Of a stretch of DNA of 64,000 nt, positions 44,795 through 52,729 are shown piece after piece; position 1 is the stretch's first letter; each line of letters begins with the position of its first letter. The position numbers and the translations under genes are program-made. The notes under the pieces are model-generated. The model did not search any database and was not told the DNA's origin. It worked only from the letters and a program-made list of their open reading frames with translations. The DNA comes from Streptomyces sp. NBC_01235 (GTDB lineage Bacteria > Actinomycetota > Actinomycetes > Streptomycetales > Streptomycetaceae), in assembly GCF_035989285.1 (NCBI RefSeq), contig NZ_CP108513.1, positions 10,478,001-10,542,000 on the forward strand. Reading direction: 5' to 3'.

Positions 44795-45814
44795 CTACTG
44801 GGGTCCGCGCGGACGGGGCGGGGCGGTGGTCTCGCGCAGGACGAGGCGGATGGGCATCTGGACATGCCCCGGTGATGCGGCGTCGGGTTCGTCGAGCTGG
44901 CGCAGCAGCAGCCGGGCGGCCTCCGCGCCCTGCTCGGCGACCGGCTGGGCGACGGTGGTCAGGCCGACCACGTCGGCGAGTTCGTGGTCGTCGAAGCCGA
45001 CGACGGACACGTCGTCGGGCGCCTTGAGCCGGTGGCGGCGCAGGGCGCGAAGGGCGCCCATCGCCATCTCGTCGGACTGCGCGAACACGGCCGTCGGCGG
45101 CCGGGAGGCGGCCAGCAGCGCGGTCATCGCCCGCTCGCCGCCCTCGACGGTGTAGTCACCGTCCGCCTCCAACGCCGGGTCGTGCTCGATCCCGGCGTCG
45201 GCCAGTACGCCCAGGTAGGCGTTGCGGCGCTCGATGGGGGTGGTCCAGTGCAGCGGCCCGCTGGCCCCGCTGATCATGCCGATGCGGCGGTGGCCGAGGT
45301 TGACCAGATGCCGTACGGCGCTCTCGGTGCCGGCCCGGTCGTCGATGCCGACGACGGTGAATCCGGGCCGGGCGCCGCCGACCGTGGTGGCCAGCGGTAC
45401 CCCCAGTGAGCGCAGCGCCGCAGACTCCCCGTCGTCAGGAATGAGGAGCGACAGCACCGCGTCCACTCGCTTGCGGACCGGCAGCTTGGTGAAGAAACGC
45501 TTGCGCGTCTCCGCCGAGCCCAGGTTGTACAGCAGCACGTCGTAGCCGGCGGTGCTGAACACCTTCTCGGCGGAGTCCAGCACGGTGCCGAAGAACCAGC
45601 GGCCCACATACGGGACCAGCACGCCGATGGTGTAGGTCCGGCCGCTGGCCAGGCTGGAGGCCGAGCGGGAGGCGGTGTAGCCGAGTTGCGCGGCGACGGC
45701 CGCGATCTGGGTCCGCACCTCGTCGGAGACGCCCGGCCGGCCGCGCAGCGCGCGGGACACGGTGGACGCGGAGACGCCGGCGGCGCGGGCGACGTCGTTG
45801 ATGCTGGCCGTCAC
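44795..45814 (-). CDS. LacI family transcriptional regulator (GH32/second importer locus)
   Basis: A 339-residue repressor. The GTG at 45814 has GGGAGGAA 8 bases upstream. The HTH is TASINDVARAAGVSASTVSR with a hinge helix (VRTQIAAVAAQLGYTASRSA). The sensor domain contains TIGVLVPYVGRWFFGTVLDS and SVVGFDDHELADVVGLTTVA. It is divergent from the GH32-like gene, with a CGCAA-GCGT-TTGCG palindrome in the shared promoter region, and transcribed toward the importer genes. It probably represses both directions until the transported sugar binds. Confidence 0.9.
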   Translation of the reverse strand: MTASINDVARAAGVSASTVSRALRGRPGVSDEVRTQIAAVAAQLGYTASRSASSLASGRTYTIGVLVPYVGRWFFGTVLDSAEKVFSTAGYDVLLYNLGSAETRKRFFTKLPVRKRVDAVLSLLIPDDGESAALRSLGVPLATTVGGARPGFTVVGIDDRAGTESAVRHLVNLGHRRIGMISGASGPLHWTTPIERRNAYLGVLADAGIEHDPALEADGDYTVEGGERAMTALLAASRPPTAVFAQSDEMAMGALRALRRHRLKAPDDVSVVGFDDHELADVVGLTTVAQPVAEQGAEAARLLLRQLDEPDAASPGHVQMPIRLVLRETTAPPRPRGPQ

Positions 45815-45889
45815 GGCGCAGTTCCTCCCGTTGGTTTCACGTCGGTGTGATCTGTGGGTGACGTGACCGTAAACCCGACCCACTTGTTG

Positions 45890-45903
45890 CGCAAGCGTTT
45901 GCG
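45890..45903. promoter_or_regulatory. LacI operator between lacI and the GH32-like gene
   Basis: CGCAAGCGTTTGCG has 5-bp palindromic arms (CGCAA/TTGCG) around GCGT and resembles the CGCAAACGTTTGCG-type operators of sugar LacI repressors. It lies 76 bp from the lacI start and 93 bp from the GH32-like start, in the only AT-richer spot of this intergenic region. Confidence 0.75.
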
Positions 45904-45995
45904 TTCATATTTACTTGGGCCGATTCTCAAGAGAGTCCGTATTTGCCGATGGTCAGCGCACGCGTTTGGGCGCTGTGAGCCGACAGGAACTGTGC

Positions 45996-47336
45996 ATGCG
46001 ATACGCCCCGCCCGGCCTCTGTGTGAACGACTTCGCCCTGCTGCGGGACGAGGCCGGCACGTACGCGGTGCTGCACCTCCAGGGGCCCTGGACGGCCGAG
46101 TTCGACCACCTGCGGATGGAGACCTCCTACGGCCGGGCCACCTCCACCGACCTGGTCGGCTGGCAGCCGCAGGGCACCGCGTTCGGGGTCGGCCTGCCCG
46201 GCCGCTTCGACCAGCAGGCGGTATGGACCATGCACCCCGTCCGGCACGGCGACGGAATGGCGATGTTCTACACGGGCGTGAGTGGACTGACGCCGGGCGG
46301 CTGGCCGCTCCAGTCCGTCGGGCTGGCCTACTCCGACCGCACCGACGGCACCGGCTGGCGCCGCCACGGCACCGGGCCGGTCGTCGAGGCCGACCCGCGC
46401 TGGTACCGCACCGGCGAGCAGATGGCCTGGCGTGACCCGTTCGTCGTACGCGACGACGAGACGGAGGGCTGGGTGATGGTGGTCTGCGCCAGCGACGCAT
46501 CCCTGCCCGTCGAGTCCGGCGGCTGCGTCGCCTGGGCCACCTCCGACGACCTGGAGCACTGGACGATCCAGCCGCCTCTCATCTCACCCGGCGACGTCGA
46601 CGAACTGGAGTGCCCGGTCCTGGAACGTCTCGACGACGGCAGCTGGCTGCTGCTCGGCTCCATCGGCGCGACCCGCGGCTTCGAGTCGTGGACCGCGCCG
46701 AGCCTGCGGGGCCCCTGGACCCGCCGTGGCCTCCTCGGGCCGACCGGCTCGTACGCCCCGCGCGTCATCGCCGCGCCCGACGGCTCCCGAGTCGTCCTGC
46801 ACACCACGCCCCGCCAGGTCGGCCTCACCGATACGGGCGACCGCTGCCGCGGCATGCTCGCTCAGCCCAAGTCCCTTGTCGTAAGGGAGGGTTCGTCGCC
46901 CCGCCTGGAATGGTGGCCCGGCCTCGACGCCTGGCTCGGCGAGGAGACCGACCAGCCCGCCCTGCACGCCGTCGGCGACATCGACATCACCGGGCCCGTT
47001 CACATCACCCTGCGTGCCGACACGGAAAGCAGCAGCCGCCCCGTCCTTGCCGTGGTCTGCGACGGCAAGAACCTCTGGATCACCGGCCCCGACGGCACCC
47101 GCCTCGGCGAGACCGTCCTGACCGAACCCGCCACCACCCTGCGCATCCTCACCATCGGCGAATACGTCGAGGTCTACGCCGACCACGTCTTCGCCCTCAC
47201 GACCCTGTCCTACTCCGGGCATCCCGCCCCGTGGACAGCCGTGACCGAAGAACACGGCCGTACGATCCCGGTACGCCCGATCCGGCTGCCCGACCCCCAC
47301 CGCGACGACGCCTCGGCCGTCTGGCCCGGCCCCTGA
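45996..47336 (+). CDS. Glycoside hydrolase family 32-like protein (beta-fructosidase type), cytoplasmic
   Basis: 446 residues, no signal peptide. The ATG at 45996 has AGGAA upstream. GH32 landmarks are recognisable: a shortened nucleophile motif NDF (Asp near 12), FYTGVSG, the transition-state motif WRDP (Asp near 147) and ELECPVL (acid/base Glu near 205). A C-terminal beta-sandwich follows from about 320 (DIDITGPVHITLRADTES). The N-terminus is shorter and less canonical (usual WMNDPNG), so specificity may differ from invertase or levanase. It is controlled by the divergent LacI and pairs with the second importer. Confidence 0.8.
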   Translation: MRYAPPGLCVNDFALLRDEAGTYAVLHLQGPWTAEFDHLRMETSYGRATSTDLVGWQPQGTAFGVGLPGRFDQQAVWTMHPVRHGDGMAMFYTGVSGLTPGGWPLQSVGLAYSDRTDGTGWRRHGTGPVVEADPRWYRTGEQMAWRDPFVVRDDETEGWVMVVCASDASLPVESGGCVAWATSDDLEHWTIQPPLISPGDVDELECPVLERLDDGSWLLLGSIGATRGFESWTAPSLRGPWTRRGLLGPTGSYAPRVIAAPDGSRVVLHTTPRQVGLTDTGDRCRGMLAQPKSLVVREGSSPRLEWWPGLDAWLGEETDQPALHAVGDIDITGPVHITLRADTESSSRPVLAVVCDGKNLWITGPDGTRLGETVLTEPATTLRILTIGEYVEVYADHVFALTTLSYSGHPAPWTAVTEEHGRTIPVRPIRLPDPHRDDASAVWPGP

Positions 47337-47442
47337 GCGACGCGGGAGCCCGCTCACGGATCGCTCCCACGACCGAGTCCCGCACACGCCGCCGCCCGGA
47401 CCTGCCCCGCAAGCCGGCGGGTGATCTTCTCGAGTTCTCGAG

Positions 47443-47478
47443 GTAGCCGGGGCAAGGTCGGTAGCCGGGGCAAGGTCG
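47443..47478 (+). repeat. Perfect 18-bp tandem duplication
   Basis: GTAGCCGGGGCAAGGTCG occurs at 47443-47460 and again at 47461-47478 with no gap. It lies in non-coding sequence after the GH32-like gene and before a decayed kinase fragment. Replication slippage in degenerate DNA is the simplest explanation. Confidence 0.8.
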
Positions 47479-47619
47479 AAGGTCGGACGAGTCCCGCACC
47501 TGCAATCGATGGTCGGGGCCGGGGAACACCTCAGCCGGGTCGAGATCGCAGCACACTCGGTGGGCAAGCTCGCCGCCACCGTCATCGGGGCGACGGAAGA
47601 GTGGCTCGAGTGGGGTGGA

Positions 47620-47798
47620 GCTGCCCCTGCCTGGACCACGTACTCGACGGCTATTGGCGGGCGACACTCCTCGCCGACGGCTGGGCGGACCGCGTCGGAC
47701 TGCAGCAGCTCTTCGCGCTGCTGGTGCACGCCGTGCTCTTCGGCCGTGGCTGCGGGGAACGGGCCCTGAAAACGGCTCGGGCGGCGCTCGCGCGGTGA
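47620..47798 (+). pseudogene. Fructosamine-kinase/aminoglycoside-phosphotransferase-like C-terminal fragment
   Basis: About 55 codons read LDGYWRATLLADGWADRVGL then QQLFALLVHAVLFGRGCGER, like the final helices of fructosamine kinase-type phosphotransferases (...WRERVPLYQLYPLLVHAVLFG). The catalytic region is not in frame upstream; another frame just before it (LSRVEIAAHSVGKLAATVIG, about 47530-47600) is unassigned. No start codon with a ribosome binding site. Interpreted as gene debris; the rest of 47337-47913 holds no gene. Confidence 0.45.
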
Positions 47799-47913
47799 GC
47801 GCGGGCACCGCCCGGAGCGACGTCGAGGGCGAGGAGAGCGAAAGGACTTGAGTTCATTTGGAGTGAATGAGAAGGAAGCCCCTTCATGGCCTCGCCGCGG
47901 GCAACGCTAGCAC

Positions 47914-48207
47914 TCAGCCCGGGATCAAGTCGCGCAGATTTTCGAGGGTGATGAACCGGGAGTCCGGGTGCAGCCCCTCGGGACGTTCGAGACCGATGTA
48001 CATCACGGGCTCGTCCGGGACCGGCTCGCCGTCCCACTGGCGTTGGCGGCGGCTGGGCGCCGTACAGGTGCCAGGTCCGGGGGCATCAACCTGCTGCACC
48101 CCGCTCGTCAGCGGCACGTACATGCCGTCGCCGATCGAGCCGGCCAGGCTCGCGGCGATGAGTCGGCGCCGGGTGCGAACACCCGGTTCAGCGGAAGTCG
48201 AGCGCAC
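47914..48207 (-). pseudogene. Truncated MFS-transporter-like frame joined to unrelated tail
   Basis: A 97-residue frame beginning at a GTG within the 3' end of the upstream reductase-like gene (20-bp overlap). Residues 12-33 (TRRRLIAASLAGSIGDGMYV) resemble the first helix of MFS transporters, but the frame leaves that pattern at once and ends VMYIGLERPEGLHPDSRFIT and LENLRDLIPG, which I cannot assign. No further membrane helices follow. A deletion fusion is likely; expression by coupling to the upstream gene is possible. Confidence 0.4.
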
Positions 48208-48811
48208 CGCGCCCCCGCTTCAGCTCCGTGAATGCCCCTATCCCGGCGAGGGTCGAAGTGGCCTGGAACAGCCGGATCGCTTCCTCGCCCTTGGGGACGG
48301 AGGTGAGGACGGGGCCGAAGAAGCCGACGCCGTCCACGGTGACGACGGGTGTCCCGGCCTCCTCGCCGACCGCTTCCTGGCCGGCCTGGTGGCTGGCGCG
48401 CAGGTCCGCGTCGAACGCGTCGGTGTGTGCGGCCTTGGCCAGGGACGCGGGCAGTCCCAGTTCGTCGAGGGACTCGGCGATGACCGCGTCGTAGTCCTTG
48501 TTGCGCCCCACGTGGATACGGCTGCCGAGCGCGGTGTAGAGCTCGCGCAGGACGGTGTTGCCGTGGAGGGCTTCGGCGGCTGCGCACACCCGGGCCGGGC
48601 CCCAGGCCCGGTCGTTGAACTCGCGGTACCAGGGGTCGAGTTCGCGATGCTCGTTGAGCACGGACAGGCTCATGATCCGCAAGCGAAGGTCGATCGGCTG
48701 AAGCCGTTCGACTTCGAGTAGCCATCGGGAGGTGACCCAGGCGAAGGGGCAGGCGGCATCGAAGTAGAGGACGACCGGCGTGGCGGCAGGAGCAACAGAT
48801 TCATCTTCCAT
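48188..48811 (-). CDS. DsbA-like thioredoxin-fold protein, mycothiol-dependent nitroreductase (Rv2466c) family
   Basis: A 207-residue cytoplasmic protein from the ATG at 48811. It opens TPVVLYFDAACPFAWVTSRW; family members normally carry CPWC, but here the second cysteine is replaced (Cys21-Pro-Phe-Ala). The rest fits the family: LLEVERLQPIDLRLRIMSLS and GTPVVTVDGVGFFGPVLTSV, the cis-Pro loop and thioredoxin end. Members use mycothiol to reduce nitro compounds or protein thiols; a monothiol mechanism would be required. It is divergent from MarR, with twin palindromes overlapping its start. Confidence 0.85.
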   Translation of the reverse strand: MEDESVAPAATPVVLYFDAACPFAWVTSRWLLEVERLQPIDLRLRIMSLSVLNEHRELDPWYREFNDRAWGPARVCAAAEALHGNTVLRELYTALGSRIHVGRNKDYDAVIAESLDELGLPASLAKAAHTDAFDADLRASHQAGQEAVGEEAGTPVVTVDGVGFFGPVLTSVPKGEEAIRLFQATSTLAGIGAFTELKRGRGALDFR

Positions 48812-48840
48812 GGAAGGCAATTTATCATCCGTGGAAGATA
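48805..48840. promoter_or_regulatory. Twin palindromes, MarR operator candidate
   Basis: CTTCCATGGAAG at 48805-48816 is a perfect palindrome that includes the start codon of the reductase-like gene. TATCATCC-GT-GGAAGATA at 48823-48840 is a 7-of-8 matched inverted repeat ending 10 bp before the marR start. Both share TTCC/GGAA half-sites. Binding by the adjacent MarR protein, repressing both genes, is inferred. Confidence 0.65.
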
Positions 48841-48850
48841 TAGTGAAGGC

Positions 48851-49399
48851 ATGCAGACCGACGCCATCACCGCCATCGTCGAACAGTGGAAACACGAGCG
48901 CCCCGATCTGGACGCGGCACCGATGCTCGTCATCGGCCGGCTCTTCAGGCTCACAGAGGTACTGGACCAACGGCTGCGCCCGCCCTTCCAGGCCGCGGGC
49001 CTGGGCGGCGGTGACTTCGACGTGCTGGCGGCGCTCCGGCGTTCAGGGGAGCCCTACGCGCTGTCCGCAGGCGAGCTCAGCCGCACCGTCCTGGTCACCA
49101 CCGGCGCGATCAGCAAGCGGGTCGACCGGCTCGAAGCCCGTGGCCTGGTCAGCAGATCCGTCGCCGAGAGTGATTCACGCGGACGCCTCATCACCCTCAC
49201 CGCCGAGGGCGTCGAACTGACCGACGAACTCATCGCCGTCCACTTGGACAACCAGCGTCGACTCCTCTCCGGGCTCAGCGCGGACGAGCGGACGCAGCTT
49301 GCCGCCCTGCTCGAACGACTCGCCTCGACACTGCCCGAAGGCGATGGCCGGGCCGACAGAACGTCACCGCGCCCAGACCCGCCCGGGGCAACCACGTGA
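48851..49399 (+). CDS. MarR family transcriptional regulator
   Basis: A 182-residue winged-helix regulator. It reads MLVIGRLFRLTEVLDQRLRP, then the HTH LSAGELSRTVLVTTGAISKR and the wing LEARGLVSRSVAESDSRGRL, then a helical dimerisation end. The ATG at 48851 has GAAGG upstream. Divergent from the DsbA-like reductase gene with operator-like palindromes between them, it probably senses an electrophile or phenolic compound and controls that gene; the ligand is unknown. Confidence 0.9.
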   Translation: MQTDAITAIVEQWKHERPDLDAAPMLVIGRLFRLTEVLDQRLRPPFQAAGLGGGDFDVLAALRRSGEPYALSAGELSRTVLVTTGAISKRVDRLEARGLVSRSVAESDSRGRLITLTAEGVELTDELIAVHLDNQRRLLSGLSADERTQLAALLERLASTLPEGDGRADRTSPRPDPPGATT

Positions 49400-49427
49400 C
49401 GGGGCCTGGGGCGGGTGCTGTCGGCTC

Positions 49428-50096
49428 TCACGGCTGATACGCGACGGCGGTCAGGACAAGGCCACGACGGACCTGCCAGCGTCCGTGGAAGTCGTGGAGC
49501 CGCCGGCCGTCCCGATCGCGGCCTTCGCGCAGGAGACGGGCTCGGAAAAGCGGACCGCGCGGGTCGATGCGGATCTCGGCATCTGCAAAGCCGAGCCACT
49601 CGCCGACGAGTGGGAACCAGGTCTTGTAAACGGATTCCTTGGCGCTGAACAGCACCCGGTCCCAGCACACAGTGGAGTCGTGGCGGGCCAACTCGGCCAG
49701 TAACCGCCGCTCGCCCGGAAGTGCCACCATATTGACGATGCCGTCAGGAACCGGTTCGTGCGGTTCCGCGTCGATGCCCAGGGAACAGACATCGGTACGG
49801 CATGCCACCGCGGCGGCACGGTAGCCGTCGCAGTGGGTCATGGACCCCACGACGCCCTCGGGCCATGTGGGCGCCCTGCGCCGCCCCGGCACCAGCGGTA
49901 CGGCCGGATGCCCCAACTCCGCCAGCGCCCGGCGCGCGCAGTGCCGTACGGTGGCGAACTCGCGGCGCCTCCTGTCCATCGCCTTTGCGATCCAGGCATG
50001 CTCCTCAGGGAAGAGGAACACCCCTGCCGGGTCGTCGAACTCCTCGGCCGTCCCGGTGCCTTGGGGCAGCAGCGGTGCCAGAAGCGTCGTGCTCAG
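49428..50096 (-). CDS. 4'-phosphopantetheinyl transferase (Sfp/EntD type) with non-standard start
   Basis: About 222 residues. It activates carrier proteins by attaching phosphopantetheine from CoA. It contains GSMTHCDGYRAAAV, the magnesium-site LGIDAEPHEPVPDGI and FSAKESVYKTWFPL, plus the family lead RRREFATVRHCARRAL. The conserved protein starts ILSTTLLAPLLPQG, but no ATG, GTG or TTG exists there. A CTG at 50096 sits 6 bases after AGGAGGGA and is the likely initiator (ATC at 50099 is the alternative). A local sequence error cannot be excluded. Its position beside the PKS cluster suggests it serves the cluster's ACPs. Confidence 0.88.
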   Translation of the reverse strand: MSTTLLAPLLPQGTGTAEEFDDPAGVFLFPEEHAWIAKAMDRRRREFATVRHCARRALAELGHPAVPLVPGRRRAPTWPEGVVGSMTHCDGYRAAAVACRTDVCSLGIDAEPHEPVPDGIVNMVALPGERRLLAELARHDSTVCWDRVLFSAKESVYKTWFPLVGEWLGFADAEIRIDPRGPLFRARLLREGRDRDGRRLHDFHGRWQVRRGLVLTAVAYQP

Positions 50097-50241
50097 GATC
50101 TGTCCCTCCTGGGACCAGTGCGGTATGGGACGTCGCGGGGGTGGCCGGGGCGCCGCCGCCCTCGCGGGTGCCGACACCTGCCGGGAGACGAACGACGCCG
50201 GCCCGGTGGCATCGTCGTCCTGTCCGAGCTGAAGGACGGCC

Positions 50242-51375
50242 TCAGCCGCCGACCGCCGGGCTGCCGGACGCAACAGCGGATGCGCGCGTCTCGGCGGCAG
50301 GCCCGGTCTGCCGCTGGGCGTCCCGCTTCGCCACCTCCTCGCGCACGATCGGGATGACCTCCCGGCCGAACTCGACGGCGTCCTCCGCGTAGTCGTAGCC
50401 GTGCGCCGCGATGATCTCCACACCGAGATCGATGTAGTCGAGCAGCGCGGCCGCCACCGTCTCGGGCGTGCCGACGAGCGCCGCGACGGGCCCACCGCCA
50501 CCGGTGGCCGCCACGGTCCCCGTCCACAGGGCGCGGTCGTAGCGCTCCCCCTTCTCGGCGAGCCGGCGCAGACGGTACGACGCGACGTCCGCGCTCTTGC
50601 TGAGTCCCTGCTTGCGGGCGTGGATCCGGTCGACGACGCGATGCGCCTTGTCCCAGGCCAGTTCCTCCGTGGCGGCGATGATCGGGCGGAAGGCAACGTG
50701 CAGACGGGGGGTGTCGGTGCGTCCGGCCGCGCGGGCCGCCGCCCGGATCGACTTGATCTGCTCGGCGGTGCCGGCGAGGGACTCCGCCCACAGCCCGTAG
50801 ATGTCCGCCTCCGCGCCGCCGACCGCGTAGGCGGCCGCCGACGAACCGCCGAAGGAGAGCGCGGGCCGGGGCTGCTGGGCCGGGAAGACGTCGCTGACGA
50901 AGTCGGTGAAGCGGTAGTACTGGCCCTCGTAGTCGAAGGGCTCGTGCGATGTCCATGCCTTCTTGATGATCTGCATGTACTCGCGGGTGCGTGCGTACCG
51001 CTCGTCCTTGGTCAGGTAGTCGCCTTCCCGCTGCTGGTCGTCGTCGAAGGCCCCGCTGATGAAGTGCAGGGTCAGCCGGCCGTCCGTGACGTGGTCGAAC
51101 GTGGCGAACGTGGTGGCGGCGAAGGTCGGGTAGGACACGTTCGGCCGGTGGGCGACGAGGAACTCCATGCGGTCGGTGTTGGCGGCGAGGTACGCGGCGA
51201 CCTGGGCGGGATCGGGCCAGTTGGACCGGTAGGCGATGAGCAGGCGGTCCCAGCCGGATTCCTCGTGCGCCTGCGCGAGACGCAGGGTGTAGTCCTTGTC
51301 GAACATCGCACCACTGCGTGCGCGGGTCTCGGAACCGTCGTTGGTCATTGCGGACCCCACGAAAGTGACGGGCAT
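50242..51375 (-). CDS. LLM class flavin-dependent monooxygenase
   Basis: A 377-residue luciferase-like TIM-barrel enzyme. The ATG at 51375 has AAGGAG upstream. The pattern (LAQAHEESGWDRLLIAYRSN, FDHVTDGRLTLHFISGAFDD, YYRFTDFVSDVFPAQQPRPA) is that of the FMNH2-dependent alkanesulfonate-monooxygenase subgroup. Related enzymes in trans-AT polyketide clusters insert oxygen by Baeyer-Villiger chemistry or hydroxylate the chain. Lying between the PPTase and the MFS gene on the same strand, it is probably a tailoring enzyme of this pathway, though a sulfur-scavenging role is possible. Confidence 0.82.
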   Translation of the reverse strand: MPVTFVGSAMTNDGSETRARSGAMFDKDYTLRLAQAHEESGWDRLLIAYRSNWPDPAQVAAYLAANTDRMEFLVAHRPNVSYPTFAATTFATFDHVTDGRLTLHFISGAFDDDQQREGDYLTKDERYARTREYMQIIKKAWTSHEPFDYEGQYYRFTDFVSDVFPAQQPRPALSFGGSSAAAYAVGGAEADIYGLWAESLAGTAEQIKSIRAAARAAGRTDTPRLHVAFRPIIAATEELAWDKAHRVVDRIHARKQGLSKSADVASYRLRRLAEKGERYDRALWTGTVAATGGGGPVAALVGTPETVAAALLDYIDLGVEIIAAHGYDYAEDAVEFGREVIPIVREEVAKRDAQRQTGPAAETRASAVASGSPAVGG

Positions 51376-51421
51376 GACTGCTGATCTCCTTACTGCGGTG
51401 GCGTGGTGCGGGACGGCGGGT

Positions 51422-52726
51422 TCAGACTCGCGTGGTGCCGGGCGCGGGCGTCTTCACCTGTGGGCCTCTCGGCCCGAAGCTGAGGAGGACACCGCACACC
51501 AGGGCGGTGAGCAGCGTGACCACGCCGCCCACGGCGAACGGTGCCCTTCCGCCGAACGTGTCCGCGAGCCAACCCGTGAGGGGACTGCCGATCGGGGTGC
51601 CGCCCAGGAGGACGAGCATGTAGAGACCCATGACCCGTCCTCTCACCTCCGGTTCGGCGGAGAGCTGGATGGTGCTGTGCGCCGTGGTCACGAAGACCGT
51701 CGTGGCGATGCCGGCTCCGACCAGCATCAGGCCGAAGAGCCACACGCTGGGCATCAGACCGAGTACCACCTCCAGCGCGCCGAGCGCCGAAGAGCTCAGG
51801 AGCAGCAGCCGTTGGCGGTTGCCGACCTTGTCGGCGTACAGCGTCGCCAAGGTCGCGCCGATCAGCATGCCCACCGCGAGCATCGTGGACAGGAGCCCGT
51901 ACACGCCGACACCGGAGCCGATCACCCTGGTGGTGAAGAGCGGGATCGACGTGGGGAAACTCGCGAAGGTGCCGACCACCAGGGTGAGCGTCAGAAACAG
52001 CATCAGATCGGTTCGGCCGCGGACGTAGCGGAGCCCGTCCAGGAGTAGTCCGGGCGTGCGCTGCGCCGGGGGAGTGCTGTGCAGCGTGCGCGGATCCGTC
52101 CACAGCAGGCCACCGACCACGGCGGCGAAGCTGGCGGCGTTGCAGAGGAAGACCCAGCCCGTGCCCCACCAGCCGATCGCCGCTCCGGCAAGAGCCGGCC
52201 CGACGATCCGGGACACGTTGAAGGTCATGGAGTTCAGCGGCACGGCCTTGGGGACGTTGGCCACCCCGACCATCTCGACCACGAACGACTCGAAGATGGG
52301 GGCGTCCAGGGCGGACAGACACCCGAGTGCCAGGCACAGCAGATAGACCTGCCACAGCTGGATCACTCCGCCGAGGTCGAGCAGGCCGAGTGTGAGGGCG
52401 CACAGTCCCATCAGAGCCTGCAGGACCATTAGCGTTTTGCGTACGTTCAGCCGGTCGGCCAGCACCCCGGCCCACAGGGAAAGGAAGATGATGGGCAGGA
52501 ACTGGAGCGCCGTCGCGGTGCCCAACGCGATCGGGTCGTTCCCGGACAGTTCCAGGACCAGCCAGTCCTGGGCGACTCGTTGCATCCAGGTGCCGGTCAG
52601 GGAGACCGCCTGGCCGATGACGAACCGGCGGAAGTTGCGTACCCGCAGTACGTCGAACATACGGGTACGCCCGCGGGGGTGCCGCGACTGCGGTGTGGGT
52701 TCCTCTCCGCTCACAGCCGAGGCCAC
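51422..52726 (-). CDS. MFS transporter (EntS/DHA3-like exporter)
   Basis: A 434-residue transporter of about 12 helices from a GTG at 52726, only 3 bp after the carbamoyltransferase stop, so translation is probably coupled. It reads FRRFVIGQAVSLTGTWMQRV, AQDWLVLELSGNDPIALGTA and LADRLNVRKTLMVLQALMGL, and ends VLLSFGPRGPQVKTPAPG. This EntS-like pattern is common in exporters of secondary metabolites. Its place in the cluster suggests it exports, and gives self-protection from, the polyketide. Confidence 0.88.
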   Translation of the reverse strand: MASAVSGEEPTPQSRHPRGRTRMFDVLRVRNFRRFVIGQAVSLTGTWMQRVAQDWLVLELSGNDPIALGTATALQFLPIIFLSLWAGVLADRLNVRKTLMVLQALMGLCALTLGLLDLGGVIQLWQVYLLCLALGCLSALDAPIFESFVVEMVGVANVPKAVPLNSMTFNVSRIVGPALAGAAIGWWGTGWVFLCNAASFAAVVGGLLWTDPRTLHSTPPAQRTPGLLLDGLRYVRGRTDLMLFLTLTLVVGTFASFPTSIPLFTTRVIGSGVGVYGLLSTMLAVGMLIGATLATLYADKVGNRQRLLLLSSSALGALEVVLGLMPSVWLFGLMLVGAGIATTVFVTTAHSTIQLSAEPEVRGRVMGLYMLVLLGGTPIGSPLTGWLADTFGGRAPFAVGGVVTLLTALVCGVLLSFGPRGPQVKTPAPGTTRV

Positions 52727-52729
52727 CGG

